A stretch of DNA of 64,000 bases from Bacteroides ilei (GTDB taxonomy: Bacteria; Bacteroidota; Bacteroidia; Bacteroidales; Bacteroidaceae), in the NCBI RefSeq assembly GCF_900128495.1, contig NZ_LT635801.1, forward strand, positions 445,997 through 509,996, written 5' to 3'. Numbering within the stretch: the stretch's first letter is position 1; every line of letters begins with the position of its first letter. The notes beneath the pieces were generated by a model, which ran no database searches, had not been told where the DNA came from, and was given only the letters and a program-made list of their open reading frames with translations. Shown here piece by piece: positions 35,200 through 45,476 of the stretch. A program made the translations under genes and the position numbers.

Positions 35200-37974
35200 A
35201 TGACATCGTTTAAAAGAACAACATATTTATTCCTATTTCTCATTTTGTCGGGATTTTTCTGTTCCTTTTATGCTGAAGCACAGCGGGTGAAAGGAAAGAG
35301 GGAAAGACGGGATTCTACGGTGGTCGCTGTGGATTCACTGGCAATAGGATTGTCCGTTGGCGACTCGGTGAGGGTAGATTCTTTGGGAAATCCGATTGAT
35401 ACCGTTGCTGCCGATACAGCCAAGAAGGAGCCTTTGGACGCTCCGGTGGTATACGAGGCTTCCGATTCAATCGTATTCCTGAAAGGCGGTTTCGCTCATT
35501 TGTATGGAAACGGCAAGGTCAATTACCAGAATATCGAACTGACTTCCCAGCTTATTTCCATGAATATGGACAGCAGTACGGTCTATGCCCGTGGCGTTCC
35601 CGACTCTACAGGAGTCGATCAGGGTACTCCTGTCTTTAAAGATGGGGATACGCCATATGAATCCAAGATCATGCGCTATAACTTCAAGACGAAGAAGGGA
35701 TTCATCAATACCATTACTACCCAGCAGGGTGAAGGTTACGTGACCAGTTCGGAGGCCAAGAAAGGTCCCGACAATGAAATCTATATGCGGCATGGTAGAT
35801 ACACCACGTGCGACAACCATGAACATCCGCACTTCTATCTGAAGCTTTCAATGGCAAAGGTACGTCCGAAGAAAGATGTGGTTTTCGGTCCTGCCCAGCT
35901 GGTGGTGGAGGATGTCCCTCTGCCAATTGCTGTTCCGTTTGGTTTTTTCCCCTTTAACAGCAGTTATTCTTCGGGTTTTATCATGCCTACCTACGGTGAT
36001 GAAATGAACCGGGGGTTCTATCTGCGCGACGGAGGTTATTATTTTGCTATCAGTGACCAGATGGACCTGAAGCTGTTGGGTGAAATCTATACCAAAGGTT
36101 CGTGGGGATTGTCGGCTGCGTCTACCTATAACAAGCGGTATAAGTTCAGCGGCAGTTTCAATGCCAGCTACCTGGTTACCAAGACGGGTGAGAAGAACAT
36201 GCCCGACTATACGGTGTCTAAAGATTTCCGTATCCAGTGGAGTCATCGTCAGGATGCCAAGGCCAACCCGAACAGTACGTTTTCTGCCAGCGTGAACTTT
36301 GCTACCAGCAGTTACGACCGTTCCAGTTTGAGTACCTTGTACGATCCTTCGTCATACAGCAACAATACGAAGGCTTCAAGTATCAGCTATTCCCGTAATT
36401 TCCCGAGTATCGGTCTGAATATTTCCAGTACGTTCAATATTACCCAAAATACTCAGGATTCGTCATTGAACATGACTTTGCCCGACTTGAACATTGCTTT
36501 GAACCGTTTCTATCCTTTCAAGCGCAAGAAGGCTGTCGGTGATGAACGTTGGTATGAGAAGATTTCTGTGCAGTATACCGGATCATTGACAAACAGTGTC
36601 AATACTACGGATAACTTGCTGTTCAAGACTCCGTTTTCTAAATGGCAGACGGGTATGAAGCATTATATTCCGGTGGAGGCAAACTTTACCCTGTTCAAAT
36701 ATATCAATATTACTCCTTCATTCAACTATACTGAACGGTGGTATACCCGGAAGGTGATGCAGCATTATGACGAACGTTTGGGTGAGGCGGTAAAGGATAC
36801 GGTCAACGGATTCAACCGTGTGTACGACTATAACATGGCACTGTCTATGAATACCAAACTGTATGGTATGTACAAACCGTTATTCTGGAAGAAGAAGGAT
36901 ATTACCATCCGTCACGTGGTCACTCCTTCTGTGAGCTATACTTATACTCCAGACTTTGGAAAGGCGCGTTTCGGATATTATGATACTTATACCTATACAG
37001 ACGAAAACGGTGAAGTCCGTATGGTAGAATATTCTCCTTACGAAGGTTCTCCTTACAGTTATCCGGGTAAGGGTGTTTCCCAGAATGTCAGTTTTAATCT
37101 GAAGAATAACCTGGAAATGAAGATGGCTTCCGACAAGGATTCCACCGGTTACAAGAAGATCAGTCTTATCGATGATTTGGGAGCGCAGCTTTCGTATGAT
37201 ATCGCCCAGAAAAAATGGAGTGATTTGAGTTTGAACCTCCGTATGAAACTGACCAAAAGCTATACCTTTAATATGAATGCACGTTTTGCCACTTATGCCT
37301 ATAAGTTTGATGAAAACGGTAATGTGGTGACCAGTGACCGTACAGAATGGTCGTACGGGCGTTTCGGACGTTTTGAAGGATATAGCGGTTCTTTCTCGTA
37401 TACCTTGAATAATGATACTTTCAAGAAACTGTTCGGTAAGAAGGATGATTCTTCCGGAAAAGACAAGGATAAGGATGGTAAGGAGGGCAGTGAAGACGGG
37501 GATGAAAATGAAGAGGAAACGAACGGCAATAACAACAACAGCAACAGTTCCACTACCCGGAAAACGGAGTCGGCGTCAATTGATCCGGACGGTTATCTGG
37601 CTTTCAAACTGCCTTGGAGCGTGAGCTTGAGTTACAGTTACAGCATCCGTGAAGACCGTTCGAAAGAGATCAATATCAAGACTATGCGTTATCCGTATTC
37701 GTTGACCCATTCTTTGAATATTTCGGGGAACATGAAGATTGGAAGCCGGTGGAATATAAACTATTCGAGCGGTTATGACTTTACTTCGAAGGAACTGTCA
37801 ATGACTACGGTCAACATTTCACGCGACCTGCATTGCTTCAACATGTCGTGCGGACTGGTGTTCGGACCGTTCACTTCCTACAACTTCTCTATCCGTGCCA
37901 ATTCGTCTATGTTGACCGATGCGTTGAAATGGGACCAGCGGAGCAATACGGGTAGTGCGGTTACCTGGTACTGA
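35200..37974 (+). CDS. lptD: LPS-assembly outer-membrane protein LptD (Bacteroidetes type)
   Basis: LptD forms the outer-membrane barrel that inserts lipopolysaccharide. The 924-residue protein has a signal peptide (about 1-28). A beta-jellyroll of OstA type around residues 80-230 follows, with repeats such as KGGFAHLYGNGKVNYQNIEL broken by turns. A long barrel region of alternating aromatic and polar strands completes it, ending in TWY. The segment encoded at about 37436-37560 is an extreme Lys/Asp/Glu/Asn-rich low-complexity stretch (residues about 746-787), probably an external loop. Bacteroidetes LptD differs from the E. coli form in sequence but keeps this architecture. It meets the convergent ung gene after 20 bases. 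Confidence 0.88.
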   Translation: MTSFKRTTYLFLFLILSGFFCSFYAEAQRVKGKRERRDSTVVAVDSLAIGLSVGDSVRVDSLGNPIDTVAADTAKKEPLDAPVVYEASDSIVFLKGGFAHLYGNGKVNYQNIELTSQLISMNMDSSTVYARGVPDSTGVDQGTPVFKDGDTPYESKIMRYNFKTKKGFINTITTQQGEGYVTSSEAKKGPDNEIYMRHGRYTTCDNHEHPHFYLKLSMAKVRPKKDVVFGPAQLVVEDVPLPIAVPFGFFPFNSSYSSGFIMPTYGDEMNRGFYLRDGGYYFAISDQMDLKLLGEIYTKGSWGLSAASTYNKRYKFSGSFNASYLVTKTGEKNMPDYTVSKDFRIQWSHRQDAKANPNSTFSASVNFATSSYDRSSLSTLYDPSSYSNNTKASSISYSRNFPSIGLNISSTFNITQNTQDSSLNMTLPDLNIALNRFYPFKRKKAVGDERWYEKISVQYTGSLTNSVNTTDNLLFKTPFSKWQTGMKHYIPVEANFTLFKYINITPSFNYTERWYTRKVMQHYDERLGEAVKDTVNGFNRVYDYNMALSMNTKLYGMYKPLFWKKKDITIRHVVTPSVSYTYTPDFGKARFGYYDTYTYTDENGEVRMVEYSPYEGSPYSYPGKGVSQNVSFNLKNNLEMKMASDKDSTGYKKISLIDDLGAQLSYDIAQKKWSDLSLNLRMKLTKSYTFNMNARFATYAYKFDENGNVVTSDRTEWSYGRFGRFEGYSGSFSYTLNNDTFKKLFGKKDDSSGKDKDKDGKEGSEDGDENEEETNGNNNNSNSSTTRKTESASIDPDGYLAFKLPWSVSLSYSYSIREDRSKEINIKTMRYPYSLTHSLNISGNMKIGSRWNINYSSGYDFTSKELSMTTVNISRDLHCFNMSCGLVFGPFTSYNFSIRANSSMLTDALKWDQRSNTGSAVTWY

Positions 37975-37994
37975 TTCCGGTTTTCTTCCTGGTT

Positions 37995-38657
37995 TTACCA
38001 GTTGATGGGAGTTTTCCCGTGCTGGATCAGGTATTCGTTGCAACGGCTGAAGTGCCTGTTTCCGAAGAAACCGTTATAGGCCGACAGGGGTGACGGATGT
38101 ACAGACGTGAGTACAAGATGTTTGTTCCGGTCGATGAAGGCACCCTTTTTCTGTGCATATGATCCCCATAAGATGAAGACCAGATGTTCCCGTTTTTCGG
38201 CTAAGGCCCGTATGGCCGCATCCGTGAATTCTTCCCATCCGTGCCGTTGGTGAGAACCCGCCTGATGGGCCCGTACGGTCAGTGTCGCATTGAGCATGAG
38301 TACGCCCTGGACGGCCCATCGCGTCAGGTTTCCGGTAGTCGGAATCGGGCTACCCAAATCATCATGGATTTCCTTGAAGATGTTCTGTAGTGAAGGTGGA
38401 AATGCTACGCCGTCATTTACCGAGAAGCAGAGGCCATGAGCTTGACCCGGGCCATGATAGGGATCCTGTCCTATAATGACAGCCTTGACCTTGTCGAAAG
38501 GGCATAGATTGAAAGCATTGAATATCAATTTACCCGGAGGATAGACGGTTGTTGTTCTATATTCGTTTCTCACAAAATCCGTCAGTCGGATGAAATAATC
38601 CTTTTCGAATTCGGGGGCCAATACTTTTTTCCAAGATTCTTCTATCTGTACGTCCAT
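37995..38657 (-). CDS. ung: Uracil-DNA glycosylase
   Basis: Ung removes uracil from DNA in base excision repair. The water-activating motif GQDPYHGP is at residues 63-70, with catalytic Asp65. The uracil-recognition segment LLNATLTVR-like and the C-terminal HPSPLSAYNGFFG DNA-intercalation loop are also present. The length of 220 is typical of family 1. Transcribed on the minus strand, it overlaps no neighbour and its stop is 20 bases from the lptD stop. Confidence 0.97.
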   Translation of the reverse strand: MDVQIEESWKKVLAPEFEKDYFIRLTDFVRNEYRTTTVYPPGKLIFNAFNLCPFDKVKAVIIGQDPYHGPGQAHGLCFSVNDGVAFPPSLQNIFKEIHDDLGSPIPTTGNLTRWAVQGVLMLNATLTVRAHQAGSHQRHGWEEFTDAAIRALAEKREHLVFILWGSYAQKKGAFIDRNKHLVLTSVHPSPLSAYNGFFGNRHFSRCNEYLIQHGKTPINW

Positions 38658-38730
38658 AAGTCCTTTATTTTTTCGGGAAGTAAAGTTAATGAATTTTATG
38701 GAAAAATGATGAAAGGGGAAGTTGGAAAAA

Positions 38731-38758
38731 GAAAGTGTGCCGGGTAGGGCACACTTTC
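38731..38758 (-). terminator. Terminator of asnA
   Basis: An 11-bp stem GAAAGTGTGCC/GGCACACTTTC has a 6-base loop, followed on the minus strand by a T-rich run. It lies 22 bases past the asnA stop. Confidence 0.82.
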
Positions 38759-38780
38759 CAGTCTTTTTATGTAATCGGAA

Positions 38781-39821
38781 TCAAATCAGTTGCATTCCCA
38801 GCCGGGCACATTCCCGGCGCATATCTTCCGGCCATATGCTGGCCTGGATTTCTCCGATATGGGCTTTTCTGAGGTAGAGCATACACAGGCGTGACTGTCC
38901 TATACCTCCTCCGATGCTGAGCGGTAGAGAACCTTCCAGAAGGCGGCGGTGGAAATACAGTTTGGTGCGTTCTTCCTTTCCGGAGAGTTCCAATTGTTTC
39001 AGCAAGGCACTCTTATCGACACGGATACCCATTGACGACAGTTCCAAGGCACGTCCCAATACGCTGTTCCATACCAGCAGGTCGCCATTTAATCCGGGCA
39101 GACCTGTTTTGGGGTCGATGGTTGTATAATCGTCATAGTCGGGGGCACGTAAGTCGTGTGGAATCCCGTCGCTCAGTTTGCCTCCGATACCGATAATGAA
39201 GACAGATCCGTATTTTTCAGTAATCAGGTTTTCACGTTCCTTGGGGGTCTTGTCGGGATACATGTCCAGCAGTTCCTGCGAATGGATGAAATGTATGTCG
39301 TGTGCCAGGAAAGGAGTTATCTGTGGATAGACTTCACAAATCATGTATTCGGTACGCCGCATGGCGGAATAGATGCGTGTCACGATATTTTTCAGGAATT
39401 CGGTATTGCGTTGTTCCGGAGTAATGACACGTTCCCAGTCCCACTGGTCTACATATAATGAATGTAAGTTTCCCAGTTCTTCATCGGCGCGGATAGCATT
39501 CATGTCTGTATAGATGCCGTAGCCCGGCTCGATATGATAGTCGGCCAGCGTGACGCGTTTCCACTTGGCCAGTGAATGTACAACTTCAGCCTGTTGTTCT
39601 CCCAAATCCTTGATTGGAAATGATACCGGGCGTTCAACTCCGTTGAGGTCGTCATTGATACCCATTCCTTTCAGGACGAAAAGCGGGGCGGTGACACGGC
39701 GCAGACGAAGTTCTGACGACAGGTTCTGCTGGAAGAAATCCTTGATCTGTTTGATTCCGAGCTCTGTCTGTTTCATGTCAAGCAGAGGCTTGTAGTTTTC
39801 GGGTTTTATCAGGTAACTCAT
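38781..39821 (-). CDS. asnA: Aspartate-ammonia ligase (asparagine synthetase A)
   Basis: AsnA makes asparagine from aspartate, ammonia and ATP. It has a class II aminoacyl-tRNA-synthetase-like fold. The motif VDQWDWERVITPEQRN, the GDLLVWN strand and the C-terminal GGGIGQSRLCMLYLRKAHIGE-type motif 3 are all present. The 346 residues match the family (about 330-345). A complete Bacteroides promoter lies 38 bases upstream. It depends on free ammonia, unlike the glutamine-using AsnB. Confidence 0.97.
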   Translation of the reverse strand: MSYLIKPENYKPLLDMKQTELGIKQIKDFFQQNLSSELRLRRVTAPLFVLKGMGINDDLNGVERPVSFPIKDLGEQQAEVVHSLAKWKRVTLADYHIEPGYGIYTDMNAIRADEELGNLHSLYVDQWDWERVITPEQRNTEFLKNIVTRIYSAMRRTEYMICEVYPQITPFLAHDIHFIHSQELLDMYPDKTPKERENLITEKYGSVFIIGIGGKLSDGIPHDLRAPDYDDYTTIDPKTGLPGLNGDLLVWNSVLGRALELSSMGIRVDKSALLKQLELSGKEERTKLYFHRRLLEGSLPLSIGGGIGQSRLCMLYLRKAHIGEIQASIWPEDMRRECARLGMQLI

Positions 39822-39859
39822 TTTTTGAATATCTTTTTTTGTTTTAGGTTAATTGTTGG

Positions 39860-39889
39860 CAAAGTTAATTATATTTTGTAATTGTGCAA
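39860..39889 (-). promoter_or_regulatory. Promoter for asnA
   Basis: The minus strand reads TTG at 39889-39887, a 19-base spacer, then TAACTTTG at 39867-39860. It fits the Bacteroides consensus fully. Confidence 0.72.
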
Positions 39890-40025
39890 TCTTTTTTGTG
39901 TAAATATTGGCATATTGTATTTTATCTGCTCTATATCTTCTCTTTTTGATATAATGGCTCTTGTGGAATGTGATGAAAAAAAATAAATTTTAGGCCGAAT
40001 ATTAGGTTGGAATAGATAATAATTG

Positions 40026-40033
40026 TATTTTTG
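40026..40033 (+). promoter_or_regulatory. -7 box for tRNA-Arg
   Basis: TATTTTTG lies 21 bases before the tRNA, with TTG 16 bases further up at 40007-40009. The spacing is shorter than usual. Confidence 0.55.
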
Positions 40034-40054
40034 CCGTGCATTTTAGATGCAGAT

Positions 40055-40126
40055 GCGCTTATAGTTCAATGGATAGAATAATGGATTCCGGTTCCATCGA
40101 TTGGGGTTCGACTCCCCATAGGCGTA
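40055..40126 (+). tRNA. tRNA-Arg (CCG anticodon)
   Basis: The 72-base cloverleaf has acceptor GCGCTTA/TAGGCGT with G-U pairs, D stem GTTC/GAAT, anticodon stem ATGGA/TCCAT with loop TTCCGGT, and T stem TGGGG/CCCCA with loop TTCGACT. Bases 34-36 are CCG, which reads the arginine codon CGG. A73 follows the acceptor and CCA is not encoded. It stands at the left edge of the A+T-rich accessory block. Confidence 0.93.
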
Positions 40127-40150
40127 CTTTTAATCTTGTTAATGTCTGTT

Positions 40151-40173
40151 CCCCGCCAAGTTTTTTGGTGGGG
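40151..40173 (+). terminator. Terminator after tRNA-Arg
   Basis: CCCCGCCAA pairs with TTGGTGGGG (one G-U pair) around a 5-T loop, and a T-rich tail follows. The remaining 220 bases before the SusC gene are very A+T-rich and hold no clear gene. Confidence 0.7.
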
Positions 40174-40397
40174 ATTTCTTTTATAGGTTTTTTAGTGTTA
40201 TTGTATATAGGCTATTGGTCGTTTTATATTATAGAACATAGATGAACGTTTTTTAGTGTATAGATGTAATATTTTTGTTAATTGATATAATGTTTGTTAA
40301 TGCATTTGTTCTATTTATAAATTATATATATTGTTACCAATTCGTTATAGCGATAACGATAAATACTATGAATATTAATGCTAATTAATTTAAGCGT

Positions 40398-43300
40398 ATG
40401 AAAAACACATTTTCTAGATTTTTGGGAATAGCCATGTTGCTATGTCTCATTCCTCTGTACGCTTTTTCTCAAAGTGTTGTCATTCGAGGCATTGTCAAGG
40501 ATGCGAGAGGAGAAACTGTTATTGGTGCAAGTGTAGTCGAGAAGGGTACAACTCATGGTACAATTACCGATCTTGATGGTAATTTTGAATTGCAAGTAGA
40601 TCCAAAGTCCACATTAATAGTTTCTTTTGTTGGATTTAAGACACAAGAAATTCCGGTAAATGGAAAAACTTCTTTTAATATAATTTTGAAAGAAGATACG
40701 GAAGTTTTAGATGAAGTTGTAGTTATTGGTTATGGTACAGCTAGAAAATCAGATGTTACAGGTTCAATTGCTTCTGTAGGTGGGGAACAATTACGGGAAG
40801 TCCCTGCAAACAATATTACTTATGCTTTACAAAATCGAGTGGCTGGTGTAGACTTGTCCCAAACATCATCACAGCCAGGTGCAACAATGCAGATTAGAAT
40901 TCGTGGAACTCGTTCATTGACAGCATCTAATGATCCGTTAATAGTACTGGATGGTATCCCTTTTATGGGAAATATTTCTGATATTAATCCTAATGATATC
41001 AAGAGTATGGATATTTTGAAAGATGCTTCATCTACGGCTATTTATGGATCACGTGGAGCAAATGGTGTTATTTTAATAACGACAGACAAGGGTGTACAAG
41101 AAGCCTCTGCTAAATTTACTTATAATGGTTATGCCGGTTTAAAAACTGTCTTTTCAAAATATCCGATGATGGATGGTGAGAAATTTGCTGCTATGCGTGA
41201 ATATGCAGGTATTTATACAAATACGTTAGAAGAATCCAATGATGTAAGTACTGACTGGCAAGATTTGATGTATCGTAATGGGTATGTTACTAGTCATGAT
41301 ATTGGTGTTACTGGTGGAACTAAAGGTGGCAATTATGGGTTTGGACTAGGGTATTATAAAGACCAGGGAGTAATACCTACTCAGCAATATACACGATATT
41401 CTTTGCGTGGTAGTTTTGAACAAAGTATAGGTAAATATTTGAAATTTGGATTGACTACTAATACCAATTATAATGTAACAAGTGGAACTCAAGTAGGATT
41501 GTATGGAGTTTTATCAATGTCTCCTTTAGCTACTCCATATAATGAAGATGGCAGTTTGAAACGTACTATCACTATGCCTAATGATGTACAATATGTGTTG
41601 ACCCGTGATGTCGTCGAAAACTTAGGTGATAGTTGGGTAAATGATAAAATAGGATTTGGTACCTATAATAGTTTTTATGCGGAGGTAAAATGTCCATGGG
41701 TTGAAGGATTGAAATATCGTATGAATTTAGGATTGAATTACCGTTCTGCTAAGAATGGAGCATTCACTGGAGAGGGAGTGAATAGTGGTACTGCTGATAC
41801 TCCATCTACTGCATCTTTACAACATGAAGAAACAACAAACTGGACTGTTGAAAATTTGATTACTTATGATCGGATATTTAATGATAAACATCAATTGAAT
41901 TTGGTTGGTATGTTTTCTGCAGAGGAAACAGTTTATACTAAATCACATGTATCTGCGTTGGATATTCCAGCTGATTTTTTCCAATATTATAATATAGGTC
42001 GCGCAGAGAGTACTATTACGGTTGATCCTAATAATTGGAATTATCAGAAAAGTGGTCTAATATCATATATGGCTCGTGCAATGTATACTTATGATAATCG
42101 CTATATGTTTAGTGCAACTGTGCGTTCAGATGCTTCTTCACGGTTGGCAAAAGGCCATCAGTGGCATACTTATCCGGCGGTTTCTGCAGGATGGAATATT
42201 CGTCAGGAATCGTTTATGGATAATGTAACATGGATGGATATGTTAAAGTTACGTGTTGGTTATGGACAAACTTCGAATCAGGCCGTTGATCCATATTCTA
42301 CTTTAGGTATGTTGAGTACCCGTCCATATAATTTTGGCCCAACAGGTTATGCTACAGGATATTATGTATCTTCATTACCAAATGCTGATTTAGGTTGGGA
42401 GTATTCTTCTACGTGGAATTTGGGGTTGGATTTTAGTTTGTTCAATGGTCGTTTATCTGGTACATTGGAATATTATATTCAAAAGACTAATAATTTGTTG
42501 TTAAGTGTCAATTTGCCAAGTACTGCTGGTGTTGGTAGTTATATGGGTAATGTAGGTAAAACACAGAATAAAGGTGTTGAATTTACCATTAATGGAACTA
42601 TTTTGGAAAATCTTAATGGATGGACTTGGGATGCAAGCGTAAATATTTCTGCAAATCGAAATAAAATTACGGCATTGGCTTCAGGGCAAAAACGGGATGA
42701 GGGTAACCGTTGGTTTGTGGGGTATCCTATTGATGTAATTTATGATTATGAAAAGATAGGTTTGTGGAATGAAACAGATCCCGATGCTCAATATCTACAA
42801 GTTTTGGAACCAGGTGGTAATTTTGGTATGATTAAGGTTAAATATACAGGTGATTATGACGAAACAGGTAAACCGACTCGTGCAATAGGAGCTGATGATC
42901 GTCAGATCCTTAGTATGGATCCGAAATTTCAAGGTGGTTTCAGTACTCACGTTTCTTATAAGGGTTTTGATTTAAGTGTTATAGGTGCATTCAAATATGG
43001 AGGGATATTGATTAGTTCATTGCATGCTTCTAATGGTTATTTAAATATGTTGACCGGTCGTCGTGGACAAGTCGATGTTGATTATTGGACAGAAGAAAAT
43101 ACTGATGCCAAATATCCTAAACCAGGTGGTATACAGAGTGGTGACAATCCTAAATATGGTTCTACATTGGGTTATTTTGATGCTTCTTATTGGAAAATCC
43201 GTACAATTACTTTAGGTTATCAGTTTGAAAATCAAAAATGGGTGAAAAATCTTGGAATTGATAATTTACGTGCGTATGTTACTATACAAAATCCGTTTGT

Positions 43301-43460
43301 TATATGTTCTCCTTATCATAAAGAAACAGGTCTTGATCCCGAAACAAACTCTTATGGTGATGAAAATGCAGCTGTCGCTTCTATCAGGCGTTTGTTGACT
43401 GTTGGTACGAATTCTCCTGCGACTCGTAATTTCTTATTTGGTATTAATCTTACATTTTAA
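40398..43460 (+). CDS. SusC/RagA-family TonB-dependent outer-membrane transporter
   Basis: The 1,020-residue protein imports oligosaccharides across the outer membrane with energy from TonB. It has a signal peptide (about 1-25) and a carboxypeptidase-regulatory-like domain around 28-105 (GIVKDARGETVIGASV). A TonB-box segment DEVVVIGYG follows, then the plug domain (about 115-230) and a large barrel ending in INLTF. This is the normal SusC layout and length. The codon use is A+T-rich compared with the flanking core genes. The SusD gene follows after 17 bases. The downstream GH43 and GH67 genes suggest a glucuronoxylan or arabinoxylan substrate. Confidence 0.96.
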   Translation: MKNTFSRFLGIAMLLCLIPLYAFSQSVVIRGIVKDARGETVIGASVVEKGTTHGTITDLDGNFELQVDPKSTLIVSFVGFKTQEIPVNGKTSFNIILKEDTEVLDEVVVIGYGTARKSDVTGSIASVGGEQLREVPANNITYALQNRVAGVDLSQTSSQPGATMQIRIRGTRSLTASNDPLIVLDGIPFMGNISDINPNDIKSMDILKDASSTAIYGSRGANGVILITTDKGVQEASAKFTYNGYAGLKTVFSKYPMMDGEKFAAMREYAGIYTNTLEESNDVSTDWQDLMYRNGYVTSHDIGVTGGTKGGNYGFGLGYYKDQGVIPTQQYTRYSLRGSFEQSIGKYLKFGLTTNTNYNVTSGTQVGLYGVLSMSPLATPYNEDGSLKRTITMPNDVQYVLTRDVVENLGDSWVNDKIGFGTYNSFYAEVKCPWVEGLKYRMNLGLNYRSAKNGAFTGEGVNSGTADTPSTASLQHEETTNWTVENLITYDRIFNDKHQLNLVGMFSAEETVYTKSHVSALDIPADFFQYYNIGRAESTITVDPNNWNYQKSGLISYMARAMYTYDNRYMFSATVRSDASSRLAKGHQWHTYPAVSAGWNIRQESFMDNVTWMDMLKLRVGYGQTSNQAVDPYSTLGMLSTRPYNFGPTGYATGYYVSSLPNADLGWEYSSTWNLGLDFSLFNGRLSGTLEYYIQKTNNLLLSVNLPSTAGVGSYMGNVGKTQNKGVEFTINGTILENLNGWTWDASVNISANRNKITALASGQKRDEGNRWFVGYPIDVIYDYEKIGLWNETDPDAQYLQVLEPGGNFGMIKVKYTGDYDETGKPTRAIGADDRQILSMDPKFQGGFSTHVSYKGFDLSVIGAFKYGGILISSLHASNGYLNMLTGRRGQVDVDYWTEENTDAKYPKPGGIQSGDNPKYGSTLGYFDASYWKIRTITLGYQFENQKWVKNLGIDNLRAYVTIQNPFVICSPYHKETGLDPETNSYGDENAAVASIRRLLTVGTNSPATRNFLFGINLTF

Positions 43461-43477
43461 TTAAATTGAAGACTATT

Positions 43478-45454
43478 ATGAAACTTAGGTTATTTAATAC
43501 GAAGACAAAAACTATAAGTGCAATTGGATTAACTTTGCTTATGGTTTCTTCATGTTCTGATATTTTAAATGAACAACCCCGTAGCTTTTATACTCCTGAT
43601 TATTTTCAGACTGAGAGAGGGATTGAAGGAGGAATAACTTCCATGTATGCACATTTGCGTTATATTTATGGGCAGTACTATTATGCGGCTTGCGAAGGAG
43701 GTACAGATGAAATGACATATGCGGCAGAAGCTGATGGGAATTTTAAAGATGCGGATATGTCGGATGTTAGTAATTTAAATCCTTCTTCCTGTCGTGCCGA
43801 TGTATTATGGGGGGCTGCTTTTTCAAATATTAATACAGTGAATGGTGTACTTGAGAATGGAACAGCAGCTGGAATGGATGAGGCTTTATTAGCTGAAGCT
43901 CGCTTCTTTCGTGGGTTTGATTATTTTCAGTTGGTTCAGACGTTTGGAGGGGTACCATTGGATTTAGGTTCAGGTGAATTGAAATTTAATATTTCAACAG
44001 TACGTGTTTCAACTCGTAATACGGTTCCTGAAGTATATACAAAGGCAATATTCCCTGATTTAATTGCTGCTGTTGAAAAATTGCCAGAATATCCTAGAAT
44101 TACAGGAGGAGTAACTAAAAATGTGGCTCGTTTGTTTTTGTCAAAAGCTTACTTGACTTATGGGTGGTGGCTGGAAAATCCTAATAATATTCCGACTTAT
44201 CCAGAGTGTCAGAGAATGGATCCTGATGGTCATGATGCTGCATGGTATTTTCAACAGGCTTATGATATAGCTGTTGCTGCAATCCAAAATCCTGGTCCGT
44301 ATGGATTAATGGATAGTTATTATGAGGTAAATGCGGGACAATTTGATCGTAATAAAGAAATCCTTTTATATGCAGATCATACAGTAAATGATGCTTATTA
44401 TAATGGTGCTCCTACAACAGGTTCTGGAACAGGTGGTGCACCTGAGTTTTTCTGTGGATGGTTTCCGAATTGGAATTATACGATTTTGGCATGTGCTACA
44501 GAGTTAGAAAATGGAAAATGGGTTGAAAGTTCAAGGATTACTCCGATTCGTCGTGTAGCTGTTCAGGGTTATGGACGTCCATGGACTCGTCTTTGTCCTA
44601 CTATCAATATTATTCGTGATGTGTTTACAGATAAAGATAAAGATTCACGTTATGATGGAACTTTTAATACAACTTATCGTACTAATTGGTCAACGGAAAA
44701 AGTTGAAGTTCCTAATGGTTATGTTTATGGTGCAAATAATATGGAGGTTCGAGAAGGGGAGCCTATTTTGAAATTCTTATTTGAGGACAATCCTTCTATA
44801 AATTATGCAGTTGCAGAGCGAAATAATGCTATTGGTGTAGGTGAATTACCTAATCTTCCTTATTTTGTAGTTGGTATCGAAGGTATTAGTCGACGTGTAT
44901 TCCCGGGATTTTGGAAATGGGGTCCTTACCGTACAGATAATGGTGATGGTGTGGGACAACCTAATGCAGGAAATACTAGACCGTATAATATTGCTAAATT
45001 TTCAGAGTTTTATTTTATAGCTGCTGAAGCTGCTGTTAAGGGGGCAAATCCTACTTATATGACTGCGAGAGATTTGATAAATGTTATTAGGGATCGTGCT
45101 GGAAACTGGTCATTCAGTAATTCTGAAAATCAAGAAGTTAATGAAGATTATAGCTCATATTTGACTACTCAAACTCCTGAAAATATTACGATTGATTATA
45201 TATTGGATGAACGTGCTCGTGAATATTTTGGCGAAGGGTACCGTTGGCTGGATTTGGTCCGTACACAGAAGTGGGAAGAAAAAGCTGGTCAATATGAAAT
45301 ATGTGGAAATAATTATGGCGATCATACTAAGCAGGTGATTACTCGTACTATTGAGGATTATCATTATCTTCGTCCAATTCCACAAGGGCAGTTAGATGCA
45401 ATGACTATGACTGAAGCAGAAAAGGATGCATATCAAAATCCGGGTTATGAATAA
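43478..45454 (+). CDS. SusD/RagB-family glycan-binding lipoprotein
   Basis: SusD proteins cap the SusC barrel at the cell surface and help capture glycans. The protein has a lipoprotein signal ending VSSCSDILNEQP, so it is anchored by lipid. The TPR-rich RagB fold follows: EARFFRGFDYFQLVQTFGGVPL, then a SusD-like C-terminal part with DERAREYFGEGYRWLDLVRT. A TTG at 43466 is in frame, but the ATG at 43478 is the sensible start and gives 658 residues. The pair with SusC is tightly spaced and cotranscribed. Confidence 0.95.
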   Translation: MKLRLFNTKTKTISAIGLTLLMVSSCSDILNEQPRSFYTPDYFQTERGIEGGITSMYAHLRYIYGQYYYAACEGGTDEMTYAAEADGNFKDADMSDVSNLNPSSCRADVLWGAAFSNINTVNGVLENGTAAGMDEALLAEARFFRGFDYFQLVQTFGGVPLDLGSGELKFNISTVRVSTRNTVPEVYTKAIFPDLIAAVEKLPEYPRITGGVTKNVARLFLSKAYLTYGWWLENPNNIPTYPECQRMDPDGHDAAWYFQQAYDIAVAAIQNPGPYGLMDSYYEVNAGQFDRNKEILLYADHTVNDAYYNGAPTTGSGTGGAPEFFCGWFPNWNYTILACATELENGKWVESSRITPIRRVAVQGYGRPWTRLCPTINIIRDVFTDKDKDSRYDGTFNTTYRTNWSTEKVEVPNGYVYGANNMEVREGEPILKFLFEDNPSINYAVAERNNAIGVGELPNLPYFVVGIEGISRRVFPGFWKWGPYRTDNGDGVGQPNAGNTRPYNIAKFSEFYFIAAEAAVKGANPTYMTARDLINVIRDRAGNWSFSNSENQEVNEDYSSYLTTQTPENITIDYILDERAREYFGEGYRWLDLVRTQKWEEKAGQYEICGNNYGDHTKQVITRTIEDYHYLRPIPQGQLDAMTMTEAEKDAYQNPGYE

Positions 45455-45476
45455 TTTCTATTATCTATAGATATAA

